In this document: positions 52,600 to 64,000 of the stretch, in pieces | Position numbering within the stretch: position 1 is the stretch's first letter | How the letters are laid out: the number at the start of each line of letters is the position of its first letter | Source of the DNA: Buxus sempervirens | Taxonomy: Eukaryota > Streptophyta > Magnoliopsida > Buxales > Buxaceae | DNA length: 64,000 bases | Assembly (NCBI GenBank): GCA_947561395.2 | Contig: OX387193.1 | Span: 29,320,276-29,384,275 of the forward strand | Direction: 5' to 3' | Program-made: the position numbers and the translations under genes | Notes under the pieces: model-generated | The model's database searches: none | What the model was told of the DNA's origin: nothing | Seen by the model: only the letters and a program-made list of their open reading frames with translations

Positions 52600-54855
52600 G
52601 AACACTTCATTGCATCTACTAGCATGAGTTTTGATACTATCCTTGTTGATGCCTCTAGGGGGCCAATTTATAGGATGAGATGTATTCTCCACTCTTTTGA
52701 TATTGTGTCAGGATTTAGGATTAATTGATCTAAGAGTGTGTTATCTGGAATCAATATCTTTGAGGAGTTAGTTGTAGAACTTGCCAATTCCCTAGGGTGT
52801 TTGGTGGGTGAGTGGCCTTTGTCTTAGCTTGGATTGCCGCTAGGTGGTAAGCCTAGAAGTGTTGGTTTTTGGGACCCAATCATAGAGAAAATAGAGAGGT
52901 GGTTGGCGGGGTAGAAGAGGAACTATCTCTCTCTTGGGGGTAGAATCATGCTTATTAAAGTCGTGTTGTCCGATCATTCCATTTACTACATGTCTTTGTT
53001 TAGGATGCCATCTAAAGTGGCTAAGGCTATAGAAAAAATCCAAAGAGATTTCTTGTGGGAGGTGGGAGGGGGGAGGCTATAAGAAGGACCACTTGATTAA
53101 ACGGGAGTTGGTGTGTATGAGTAGAGAGATGTAAGACTTATATGTTGGACACCTCTTGGCTAAATGGTTGTGGCATTTTGGTAGTGAACAGACAAATCTC
53201 TGGCACCAGATCATTAGATGCAAATATGGGGTAGCTGGCAATGGGTGGGAAGTGGGTATGAGGCCTAGGCTTTAGGCTTCCAGTCCATGGCAGGAAGTAA
53301 CTTTGTTAGCACCTTTCTTTTATTCCTACGTGCGTTTTTGTGTTGACTTGAGAAATTCCATCCGTTTCTAGCTAGACTTGTGGTGGGGTCAAGAAACCCT
53401 TTCATTCTTTTATCCTCATTTATTCCGTTTAGTTTTGTTTTCCCGAGGCACTTGTGAGTGATATCCTTATTCCTAGTTCTGTCAAATTATCTTGGAATCA
53501 TCCTTTAAGGAGATACCCTCAAGAAGCCGATCAAAGGGAGTTGAGCTCCTTGTTGCTTCAGTTGTAGAGTGTAACCATTGATCCAACCATTCCTGATCTC
53601 CATTTATGGCACCCAGTCCCCTTTGGTAAATTTCTTTTAAGACTTTTCTTCAAGTTCGTAGATCATATGCTTCTTTCCCTCCTCCACCCTTCAACCCCAA
53701 ATTTCTTTACCACCCACCTATTCCCACAAAATCCAAGCTTTTATTTGGACTTCTCTTTGGTCCAAGATCAACACAGCTGATGTACTTCAAAAGAAAAGGT
53801 GGATGGCTTTGTCCCCTAGTATTTGTCGTTTAGGTAGAAGGAGCAACGAATACCTTTAGCAATTATTCTTGCACTGTGCATTTTCAAGGCAGATTTGGAT
53901 ATACTTCTTGTGGTTGAGTCATTCATGGACAATGCCATCTTCGATAGTGGACCTCTTCAATCAATGGCATTTTCTAAGAATGAGTAAGTGGAGAAAAATA
54001 CTATATACTAAGTATTATTCCAACGACCTTATGGTTCATATGACGTGAGCATAATACGAGGACTTTTATGATACTTCACCGGCTGAGGCAGTCTTGGAGC
54101 CTATCAAGGCGGCCTCAGTATCTTGGATTATTGGATTAGAGAGTTTCCGTGGATTCACAAATTTGGATATCATATGAGAGTGGAAGTTCATTGCTTGCTC
54201 CTCATCTCCAATCTCCAAGAGGAGCACATATTACCCTAAATATGGGGGTTCTTGACGATAAATGTCAATGTTAGCACATTGGGTAACCTAGGATTGTCAG
54301 AGTATTATTGAGATCATTAGGAATCATTTGGGTCAGATTATTTTCTTATCCAGCCACTCAATAGGTACGGGGGACTCGCTCAAAGCTGAGATATTAGTTG
54401 TTATCATAGGTCTATCCCAAGCAAAAAGTATGTCGTTTAGTCACTTTACCATTGAGGAAGACTCATATTCAGATGGATGACTTAGGAGCTTCAGGGTTTT
54501 TGGAGTCTCAAATATTTGATACAGCAAGCTCATTTCTTACATATCTCCTTGAAAACCTCATTCAAGCACGTGTTAAGATCGAGCAATGAAGTAGATTCTT
54601 TGGCCAAATCTAGAGTTCGTCGTTTGATCTTTTTGTGGGCACACATATTGATGACACAGTCAGTATAGGGTAGTCAAATGTTCTATGGTCTTGGGGTTGT
54701 TTGTGGGGTCAGAGACTTAGAGGATCTTCGTCGCAGGAAGCTTATAGTCTTATTGTTTTTTCTTTTATTCGTTCAGCTCGGTTGAGTGGACTTTGTATAT
54801 TTTTTTCTCCTCTTATATATATTTCTTCAGTACTCTTAAAAAATAAAAAAATTTA
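52600..54855 (+). mobile_element. Decayed LINE with RT remnant, zf-RVT and RNase H
   Basis: Translation in broken frames on the plus strand gives a trace of the FADDTI region (DTILVDASRG, near 52630), LGLPLGGKPRS, KRNYLSLGGRIMLIKVVL and RDFLWE (52830-53060), then zf-RVT-like sequence (about 53700-53920). The RNase H pieces LGNPGLS and SLKAEILVVIIGL follow at about 54280-54420. The element ends TACTCTTAAAAAATAAAAAAA (54832-54852). It starts within the RT domain, so it is 5'-truncated, and it has many stops and shifts. It is older than the LINEs at 4719 and 20527 and belongs to the RNase H-bearing type. Confidence 0.8.
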
Positions 54856-55386
54856 ATTCCAAAATTATTTCATTCCGTAAATGAAAAGGGGTGACATAAG
54901 GATGAATGAGACAAGGATGTTAAGACAACTTTCAAACCCAAAAAAGAAAAAAAAATTGAAATATTGTCCATTAAGACCTTAAATTTACTATGTCCGTAAG
55001 CAATTTAAATAATAAATTAAAGTTGGAATAACTAAGAGAGTTCATCTCTCAATAGAAATGATGAAGATCTCACTTATATTCATCGATATATCACTTAAAG
55101 TAATCAAGAAACGCTATATTGGAGGATATATTCTGCTATATTGCATGCAACACCATATATCATTGCATATAGTGATAAATCAGGAGATATTTTCTGAAAT
55201 CAGATTTACTTCTTATATACTTGGAGAAAGGGATATATCATGATTGTAATATTCCGAACCATGATTTTCTAACATGAGGGGATTAAACAAGAAGGTAGTC
55301 CCTATAGTATAAAACACTAACAATGAAAGACGATTCTTCTTGCAATGCAAGAAAAAAAATTGTCCTCATCAGAAGGTACAACTCAC
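54856..55386. other. Intronic stretch, no gene
   Basis: AT-rich intron between the LINE remnant and the first RHD3-like exon; nothing recognised. Confidence 0.4.
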
Positions 55387-55465
55387 ATGCAATGCCCTTG
55401 ACTCCAACTGTCGACGTTTAGCATTTCTCACACCTTCATCAAAGTATATTGCTTCGGAGTCATAT
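55387..55465 (-). CDS. RHD3: RHD3-like internal exon, first of three in window
   Basis: The acceptor CTACGTAG and donor GTGAGT bound 79 bases: one base finishing a codon, then 26 codons YDSEAIYFDEGVRNAKRRQL ESRALH. Arabidopsis RHD3 has SEYDAEAIYFDEGVRKEKRLQL at this point, just after the GTPase and linker region. The exon ends in phase 0, as the next one begins. Upstream exons encoding the GTPase domain (GPQSSGKST and similar motifs) were not found between here and 64000, so the preceding intron may exceed 8 kb. Confidence 0.88.
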
Positions 55466-58400
55466 CTACGTAGAAAAGACAACAGAATATAAGCAAGAAA
55501 ATAGCTTCAAAGCCATTTGATCAAAGAATATAAAGATAATGATAATAATATCAAGGAAGCACTAAGTAAAATACTCATTATAAACTACAAATTTAGAAAA
55601 TGGATGAAATGATCATGGACATAGATGTTGTCATGAGAGAAAATGTGATGGAAGTGTCAAATAGCGATTAAGTCATTCATAAACTGAGGCATGAACATGC
55701 AAAACTCAGTGTCATATTTCACCAGTCATGTCAGTGTCTATATAAACAACAACTTCCTATTGCTTTATGGCTCTACCAATAAGTTGATGGCATTGGAATT
55801 GGGATGATATAACCTGCAATGCTTGCCCAAATTGATTACTGCTGTGACCATGAGATGCTCGACCATGAGATGCTTCCATGTGGAGCATCTCACGGTCAAT
55901 GCTTCTTCATGTGGATCCCACACGAAACATTTACAACCATGAAAAAATACTGAATGTGAGATGCTGCCATGTAGCAGAATATCACGGCCAGAGCAGAAAT
56001 TAATGCAGTAAAGCATTGCAGAAGACTTCATCCCATTGGAATCCTACTCAAAATAATGAAATTTCAGTACGTAAAAATTGTTCTCTTACTGTACCATGTT
56101 TTTGACAGTATATAAGAATAGAAAACAAACAAATTTCTATAAATACTTCATGTTGTGCCACCCAAGATCTGCAGATTTTAAGCTTTTCATCTCATTTTGT
56201 CTCTTAGAGTAGTAATCAGATTTCTAGGGTTGTTTCATTCCTGCTTTGGTAATGTTTGGTAGCATAAAATAAATAATCAATCAAAGATGCTACTCCACAT
56301 TCTATTATCTCTCACGAAGTTCGGTTACTGTTAGGTTATTTACAGAATTTTTTATCATATAAAAATATTTGTCACACAATGTTTCATGTGGACTTAAATA
56401 TAAAACCAGAAAGCAAATTATTGTTCCTTTGGATTCTTTCAACCTTTTATATCCATAATTTGTAATTATAGCAAAACGAAAATAATTTACTCTATCCTAA
56501 TCTACGTGAGACAGATTAAATATAACCTTTTCAGTCTGAATCATATGACTAACAGAACACACATACAAGACCTTGTTAACCCAAAAAAAAAAACTAGATC
56601 AGAAGACTCTCTGACTATCAAATAACTTAACCCTTTTATAACGACTATCTCTCTTGTATTTTGACAATCGAAAAGAAATTCAATTGTTTAGGTCAAGGTT
56701 TCAGGTATTGACGAAGGTTCATCAGGGCCAAGTCAGAGCGAGATGAACCAATACAACCGTATCAAAGTTTTAAAATCCAAAACAAAAACAAAAAAAAAAG
56801 TATCAAGTAAAACCTGAAAATATACATTTTTTTTTCCATCAAAAAAAAATATATGTAAAAAAAAATTAAGCATTAAACATAATAAAGCCCAAGAAAATTG
56901 CAAACTAACGCAACACAAAAAAAACAAAAAAGCACAGAAATTAAAGCAACAAAATATAATAATATAAGTAAATCATTCAGGAACCAAAACGAACTAGATT
57001 GCTATAACTTCCAGTGCTAGTAATGTTCCAAGAAAAGGTACAAGAAGTTGGCATAATCCTATTCAGTTATCTACTTTATTTTATCATAGCTCCCGCTAGC
57101 CTAGGATGACTAGTTATAACTTTGACTGCTAGTGCACTGTCCACGGAAAGTACCAATAAATTCAACTGGTTATGAGATAACAAATAAACTCTTACTCACT
57201 AGTCTGAGATTGCTGGTCATAGCGCAAACTACCAGTCTATTGGTCATGACAAGTACCAAAAAATTGATCATAACAATGATGATCAGTAATTGCCCTGCCA
57301 ACAAAATTTTGCTCACATTGGTGGGTTCTAGAACAAAACCACGTAATTTTGTTGAGGATCTGCAAACCCCCAAAAATTTCTACCTACACAGGCAAAATTT
57401 GACCCGTGCTAGTAAACTTTACCACAATTAGTAGGATCCATCAATCCTCCTAATTTGGGTTTTGCAGTCATGCAGAGAGAGAAACAAGAGAGAGAGAAAG
57501 AGAGAGCACAAACCTACTGGCATCCATTGTCATCTCAACCATCTGTCCTTTTTCTATGAAGAAAAAAAAAAGTAAATGACACAAATTGACAATTAAGCTT
57601 GATAACTTCCCATACATTTTCTGAAACAACAGTGGCCTCCCTCTATATCTGGTTGGTTATTACATTTACTCCCATCTAGGAAGTGACAATTACAATGTGC
57701 TAAATTTCATTAATTTTAGATCATTTTACCCCTTGTAAAGTTAGTCATCTAGTTAAATGGCACTTTATCCTTATTAAAAATCTTAGACAATACCTATCTT
57801 ACCCTTTTATAAGTTGAATTATTATTCCCATTTCACACTTGTCTCTTTCTTCATATTAAAAATATATATATTTTCATAGTAGAAAATGATATTTAAAATA
57901 TACTTCATTGGGGTAAAACAGTTTTAACTAGTGAAAATTCAACAAAGTTGATTAAATTCTTTAGCTATGACTTGATAGAAGGGTTGTAAATGTAATAAAT
58001 TATAATATCCAAAGGGATTCAGATTTTCCTAATTTTTAAAAAATATTGAATTTTTATGAATTTCTTTGTATAACAACACAAGTGGCGTGTCAACGAAATG
58101 GCACAACCAACATCATAAATATTAATAATACAATAAATATGATAGGAGTCCTAACACTATCATCAGATTTTGAAAAATTAAGACCGATTGTCTCTATCTG
58201 TGGCTCCAACTAAAGGAGGTTGAGCATCATAAATGTCCTGTAGCTGTTGTCATTGCATGCAATGTGCACTTCCCTTTCCCTACCATCCTATCTCAACATC
58301 CCTTATAGTGACATTGTGCACCATGAATCCTACAAAGCAATGTAATCAGGCAATGGTGCATGCTCTTATTGACCACAATCATCACCTTCACTACCACCAT

Positions 58401-59297
58401 CACCATCATTACAATTTCACCACCATCATTGTTGTCTAAAGTATCAATGGCACTATCATCACCACCGCCACCATCCCCATCACCACCGTTCTCATTATAA
58501 CTCAAAATATTCTCATCATCTTTGCCTCTGTATATTCATTCTCGTCATGAAAATCCTTAAACCAACTCAAACTTCCGTCTGGCAATAGCAGTTCTCTCTC
58601 ATATACAAGGATTAAAATGTCGCCAAATACAAAATGTGATTATTATCAACAGGATTAAAGTATCTTTCTTCATGTGAGCAATCCATAAAGTTCCATGCCC
58701 TCAAATACATGTTATAATGCATGAAAACAAGCCAATGGAGCTTCTTTGTTCCAAATCAGCCATGGATTTGGCAGAAATCAATCCAAACATGCTCCTATTA
58801 TGTTTACTTTTGCAAGGAGCATATCCAAATTAGGACTCTTATAGAGACGGTCTTAAGATGAGTTGCACAATCTCTATAGTTATACCACTAAAGAGTGTAA
58901 GTCAAGATATAGATGAACACATTCTAATATTCCACAATATATATGGGGCCAAGAAAGGCTTGAATAATGCTACCATAAGCATCAGTAAATACTCCTCCTA
59001 AGTCCTATACCAAATAGATTTGGATTCCCCACGTAACACCCATAAAAATTCAGTTTCATGGTTCCAATGGGTGGTCGACATCATACAATTGAAATTGTAG
59101 GGGTGGGTGGATGGGAAAGGCAAATATGTTTCTATTGGCTCAAGATATCTGACTGATATGGATAGTCCCCTAAAACAGATGAACCAACCCCCATAAATCG
59201 TACAAAAACCTGATGTAATCCATTACCGCTACCATGGGAGCTACTATCATCAAAGATCCTCATGTTCATTTCATTCCAAATATATCATACAATGGAG
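55466..59297. other. Presumed intron, no gene accepted
   Basis: AT-rich with several A-tracts (for example 56782-56798). Near 58077-58103 a scrap resembles the hAT end fragment at 17140-17282. At 58370-58500 CAC/CAT trinucleotide runs give His-rich and Asp-rich spurious frames. A 42-base exon-like string at 57515-57556 is discussed and not accepted. Confidence 0.4.
55845..55897. repeat. Hairpin with 14-bp stem plus an extra arm copy
   Basis: GACCATGAGATGCT (55861-55874) and AGCATCTCACGGTC (55884-55897) pair at 13 of 14 positions around a 9-base loop. A further copy of the left arm precedes them (55846-55859), and diverged versions follow near 55950-55990. It lies upstream of the first RHD3-like exon in the presumed intron. 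Its role is unknown; it may be a small inverted-repeat element. Confidence 0.6.
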
Positions 59298-60260
59298 TAA
59301 ATGTAGTGACCCAGATTTCACCTAGGGGCTTTTTAATCTTTTAATAATATTGAACATCTCATAATGGACTTAAGATCTCTAACTAGGTCAATGATCCAAT
59401 TAAAGTAGGTGTTCAACCATTAACTAAGCCCAACTAAGGAACTTTACTTTAAGTAATCCATCAAAAAAAAAACTAAGCTACTTTAAGTCAAAGAGGAGCT
59501 AGAGTTAATAGGGGGATTTTACTCAAAAGTTAAAATTTTTATACAATTAAAAGTATAAGAATTTTTATACAATAATAAGTTTATTATTGATATTTCTCGG
59601 TCCAAATAATTTTTTAAACATCCCTGGATGAGTGGGAATTGGAGGCAGTTGTGGACATGAGCTTGGGGATATTTCAGTAAAAAAACTTTAAATAAGGGAA
59701 ACACTAATCATAATTCAACGACAAGTCTTCTCATTATTACTTAATATTACTATTGTTGTTAATGGGAAGCTTTGGACATTGGAGAGTTGAGAGTGGTGAA
59801 TAGATTATTAAATTATTTAATTGCAGGGTTACATCCCTACGAGAGTGGTAAATAAATTATTAAATTACTTAACTACGGGGTTAATTATGTCTTTTGCCAA
59901 TTTTAACTGATTAATTAATTAATTAATCAACCTTATTGGATTTAACAAAACAGTTGGACTTCATTTAGGCATAGGTTGTATCCAAATAGCCAGGTATGCA
60001 ACCCATCAAGGGAATAGAGTTTGTTTTGATAATAGCAATTTATTAATGAGTCCTAATTCAAGTAGTGTGTTAAGAACTAACGCAATTAGGCATCAATTCA
60101 TTACAAATTCTAAGATGGACGAAAATTGGAGAGAAAAAGGGAGAAGAACCACACACCAATTCTATGAGAAATTTCGAGGAGAAAAATTCCAGTTTTTAAG
60201 AAGAATCAACTGTAGAAAAATTTTCCCAGCAGCTGAGGAGGTAGGAGGATTCTACGTAAT
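59298..60260 (+). mobile_element. Possible Ty3/Gypsy LTR remnant
   Basis: It starts TGTAGTGACCCAGATTTCAC, like the starts at 19662 and 51705, and shares the phrase AAGGGAAACACTAAT(C/T) with the block at 19820-19840. The end is not defined and no coding parts are present. It is a broken fossil. Confidence 0.35.
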
Positions 60261-62425
60261 TTGATACTTTTAAATGTTTTAGATTATTGGATAAATCCAA
60301 GACTGATTTTGATGAGGTTTTAGGATTTCTTGATGATCATCACTGTGGCAATTACTGCTAAAAAATTCTATAAATTATTATTTTTTAAAATCATGATTTA
60401 GTGAAAGAAACCTTAAATCTTTATGTATTTTAACATTCTATAAAATATAAAGTTAATTTTAGGATATTTAAAATGACATTGAAATTTTGGTTTTTAATGT
60501 AAGAATATAAATCTTGAAATAAAATTGGAAACTTTTGAAAATTTTGAAATGATAAAAATTTTCTCAAGACATTCTTGGTTGATTTATTATAGATCTCGAA
60601 TTTTTAGTAATTAAAGATTGATTTTATAATTCTCAGATGATCTTGGATCATCTTTTATTTAACCCTAGATGACCTTGGATGATTCTTGAATCCTTATTGA
60701 ATCTTCTTCAATCATTAATAATTAAAAATTCTTTCTTTTACGTTCTTAGATAATTTTTGAATAATCTTGGATCACCAATTAATCAATCTTGGAGGTTCTT
60801 TGGAAAAGATTAAAAATCTAGACTTAGATTTATGATGAATCTAATTAAAAACAATATTAACAAGTCTTAACAAGATTTTTGGAAGCCAAATTAATAATAG
60901 GAATTAAATGGAAGATTTGGACTTCGATTCCTATTCTATTATTTCCCTAAAATTTTTTAAGGTATTAAAAGTTGGATAGTGATAAATAATAAATTACTAC
61001 TAACCCTAACTATTATTGCACCTACAATAAATATGAAAGTATCAAACGCTTAAATATAATATTTAGTCCCTAATTGAGACAGGGCTATTTGTTTTTCCTC
61101 ATGAAAATAATATAAAATAAAATAAAATTGCTAGTCGAGAGATCTTAAATAATTGTTGCGAGTAGTTAATTAAAACATGTATTATTAGTCTAGAGTTAAT
61201 GTCTCAAACCACAAGCCTAACCATATGAAAGTTAATTAATTTAATTAGTTAGTTATTTAATTATTAATTAGTTAGTTAGTTATTAAAAAAAATTTCTTCA
61301 TGTGATTGTTAATTGGTTAGTTATTAAAAGATTCTCTTTATGTGATTGTTAGTTAGTTGTTAAAAGCCTTTTTTCTTTTCATTTGATAGTTAGTTGATTG
61401 GTTAGTTGAATTATAAGTTAAATAGTTGGGTAAAAAGCTTTATTATTAATTACTAATGATATTGTCCCAATTGACTAACCCTAAGTTAAATGAGAGTTAC
61501 ATATTTGAAAACTGCCACAATTAAAATAAAAGTTGGTGATTGCAGGCATTGAAAAAGAAATAATTACATATAAACAAATAGGAGTTACTAATTAAAGGCT
61601 TTAATAGAAATAAGCCCAAAATAAGTGAGAAATGATTTATTTTAAATTAATTCAATTATTATGGGGAACATTGTCTTACTCTACAGGCCCTACACAAGTA
61701 TTATTGATTAGTTATAAATTCAGGCCCTACACAAGTATTATTAATTAGTTCTAAATTCAAACTATTGCTAAGTTGAGATATTAATGATTAAATTAATTAA
61801 ATAGGAAATAAATTCAAGAAAGTATATAAGTATTAGTATGATAAATCTCTATTTATTATAATTAAATAAGTAATTGAAATAAATTGAATTTACTTATTAT
61901 TTGATATGGTAAACACACACACACACACAAACACACGTGCATGTGTTCTAATCAACAAGACCAAGATTAATCAAAATTACCTTGTCAATTATAGTGGTTA
62001 AACTGATATTTGTTATAGAATGAGCTTTGGTTGTATATTATGAAAGCATGTTGCGAATCTCTAATATTGATCCGAATACTTTAAATTGAACAAATTCAGT
62101 AATGTCATGAATTTATTATTGGCTTGATTACTGATGACTAATGTTCTGAACTCCTTTTATTTATTTATTCATGAAAGCAGGTGAAACATTTATGTCATTA
62201 TGAATTGCATATATAAGAGCTTAATATCTTGCATGATTATGAATGACGAATGATAGCATGATAATTAAATTAAGTGAAAATTTTATGATTTGCACACATT
62301 GTAAGAGAGTGAGGTGTAAGGGATCGGAACCCAAAAACGACTAACCACTCTATTAAGGGTGAGGTGTGAGAGTCTGCGATTAAAAGCCACTAACAACTCT
62401 TTGGGGAGGGTAAGGTGTAAGGATA
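60261..62425. other. AT-rich gene-free stretch with short repeats
   Basis: No gene is seen. TTAGTTAGT-type simple repeats occupy about 61230-61440. A 37-bp unit CAGGCCCTACACAAGTATTA... is duplicated at 61684 and 61721. A CA microsatellite lies at 61914-61930. Two imperfect copies of about 52 bp (GAGGTGTAAGGGATC... and GAGGTGTGAGAGTCT..., 62310-62405) precede the LTR-like start at 62426. Confidence 0.5.
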
Positions 62426-64000
62426 TGTGTAATCCCCCGAATTTCCCTTAATTATGTTAACTAATTTATTAAGGGAAATCTCGGGAAGTGTACCTAATGT
62501 ATTTTATTGATTTGGTTAGGTGGTGAAGAGGAAGAACAAATCTGAAATTTTGCTTAAGATCCAACGGTTGGATAGATCTTGATCAAGTAAGGTTTAAGGC
62601 ATTATTTAAATTTTTATTGGTAAAGGTGCATGTGCATGATAGAGGTGAGATGTATGGGATCATGTTTTAAATAAAAACTAGAAATTGATATATGGGAATG
62701 AGTTGGGCGTGTAGACTTCTAATAAGATTTGTGCATGTTTGGGAAACTATGCACTAGGGTTGATTTGGATGCATGAGTATAAATAAAAAGTTTCTAAAAC
62801 TTGGAAGAATTTTTACTGCTCTTGAGAATATTGGCTGAAGCTTGCTTTGGTGTGGACGTGTGGAACAGTAAGCAAGAGAGTTTTGCCACACCTAAATTGA
62901 GAAGATTGCTGTTGGTGCTCATTTTCTTCATAGTTGCTAATTTACTTGGTTTGTGCGATGGAGGCAAGTAACACCCCTTCTAAGAAAATATGCATTGTTT
63001 TATGTTCGGTGGATGGATTGAAAGGTTTGATTTTTGTTTTGTTCCAATCCATGTGAAAGGTTTACAGAAATATGTTTCATACGGGAATTTTTTAATTGTG
63101 ATAAACTGCCGAACATGACTTTATTGAGAGTTTTCCATGATTTCGAAGATAAATCCTATGTTCCTTATGTTTTATTTATTTTAAATTAATTCGACATGTT
63201 TTAGGGAGGATATTGAATGATCTTGAAGTGATTTAGAGTGATGGAATCATGTTTAGTTGTTTTAGAATTGAAAGTCATATGTTTCAAAAAAAATTACAGG
63301 TTTTGCGAATTGGCATTGACACCCAAACTTCGCTTGAGCGTGATACCAAGCGCCATGCCTTATTTTGTGCAAGCACGACCCAACTCGAGCACTAGATCGA
63401 GCGATTGTATTCAATTTACAAAATAGAGAGCTAAATATGATGCCCGACCTCCACACGAGCAATGCTCGAGCGGCTTCCTTCTGTTCATGGACACTCAATG
63501 TTTAGCTCAAAGTTTAAGCCAACGTACGATGGATACTACCTTAAAATTTACTCCGCGCGACATATTGCTCGAACGCGATATTGAGCACTTAGTTCCCAAA
63601 TTATGTTTACTCTGTACGCACGATTTGCCGCCCGACCTAGGCTCGAGCGTTACTTCCTAGATTTTCATTTTTTTTTTACCAAATTGACCTAGTTTTTTAT
63701 TCTAAAATTATTTTTATGGAATTTTAACTCAAAGATCAACTAAATTAGGGTATTTTAGAAGGTTTTGCACTGGTAAATGTATTTTTAGAATTTTTATAAA
63801 TAATTTTGGTACGTTTTGTTAAAAAGAATCTAGTTTTAGGGTTTTAATGTACTAAATGAATTTCTCTACAAACTGATTGAATTTAAATGTTTTCTTTACT
63901 TGTATTGGAACTATTTGATTGGTTTTAAAGGTATTGAGGCAAAATTATTGGTTTTTCCTCCGTGTATCTTGGAGTGTGTTGTTTTCTCACTCATGTATTT
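62426..64000 (+). mobile_element. LTR-like repeat arm with CTCGAG-rich block, right edge (Ty3/Gypsy-type, uncertain)
   Basis: It starts TGTGTAATCCCCCGAATTTC, the TG..CCCCGAA form common at plant Ty3/Gypsy (Tekay/Del-like) LTR starts, and runs beyond the window. At 63310-63660 it carries CTTGAGCG, ACTCGAGC, GCTCGAGCG and CCGACCTAGGCTCGAGCG motifs, nearly the reverse complement of the block at 500-720. A 78-codon and a 62-codon frame here are chance. State unknown because it is cut by the window edge. Confidence 0.4.

Noticed and set aside
57515-57556. A 42-base minus-strand exon-like string (KGQMVEMTMDASR) with a strong polypyrimidine acceptor and a GTTTGT donor
   Set aside because: No match to any part of RHD3 known to me and too short to stand alone.
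58290-58505. His-rich and Asp/Gly-rich frames on opposite strands
   Set aside because: Produced by CAC/CAT trinucleotide repeats, with no conserved domain.
1-64000. CRISPR arrays, bacterial-type operons, toxin genes, envelope-bearing viral copies
   Set aside because: Direct repeats found are tandem duplications, microsatellites or target duplications. All retroelement coding parts are Copia or LINE, with no envelope or capsid-bearing DNA virus element seen.

Overview
This is a transposon-dense stretch of a flowering-plant nuclear genome. The evidence is plant L1-type LINEs carrying a zf-RVT domain, Copia elements with the plant initiator-tRNA primer site, a BED/DUF659-type hAT family, and three exons of a plant ROOT HAIR DEFECTIVE 3 (RHD3, Sey1/atlastin-like GTPase) gene. 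The species cannot be fixed from the sequence. The very long, repeat-stuffed introns suggest a large genome, for example a woody or early-diverging angiosperm (inference).

The only multi-exon host gene I can support is RHD3-like and lies on the minus strand. Its exons, in transcript order, are 55387-55465, 49751-49916 and 18860-18984. They encode consecutive pieces of the helical domain with matching splice phases and no stops. The 5' exons (GTPase domain) and the 3' exons (rest of the helical domain and the membrane hairpin) are not recognised in the window. The intron between the second and third exons is therefore about 30.8 kb, and most of this window is intronic. One other protein gene is readable: an intronless, complete eL36 (RPL36) ORF at 29217-29555, probably a retrocopy that landed in this intron.

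Layout. 1-9.7 kb: LTR-like remnants, a hAT-derived small element (1205-1553), an RTE LINE tail, a 5'-truncated L1-type LINE with 17-bp target duplications (4719-7040), and a second hAT small element (8323-8660). 9.7-16.6 kb: an old Copia element broken by a 4.4-kb hAT element (9843-14282) and a small hAT derivative (15279-15654). 18.9-49.8 kb is the giant intron. It holds a near full-length L1-type LINE (20527-28791, 18-bp duplications) carrying its own hAT-like insertion (26360-27590), the eL36 copy, a LINE tail, a Copia element (30230 to about 35650), a 5.9-kb hAT element (36763-42624), and a minus-strand Copia remnant (44160-48371). 50-64 kb: a decayed LINE with an RNase H domain, more LTR-like remnants, and a second CTCGAG-rich LTR-like arm at the right edge that mirrors one at the left edge.

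The most distinctive content is the hAT family. Two elements share a BED finger, a DUF659/hAT transposase, four coding exons at the same places, an intron hairpin and an unusual acidic plus Tyr/Pro-rich C-terminal tail. Three short non-autonomous derivatives with the same ends surround them. Where ends were found, the target duplications are 8 bp. I see no CRISPR array, no operon, no tRNA or rRNA gene, and no system that I would call wholly undescribed.
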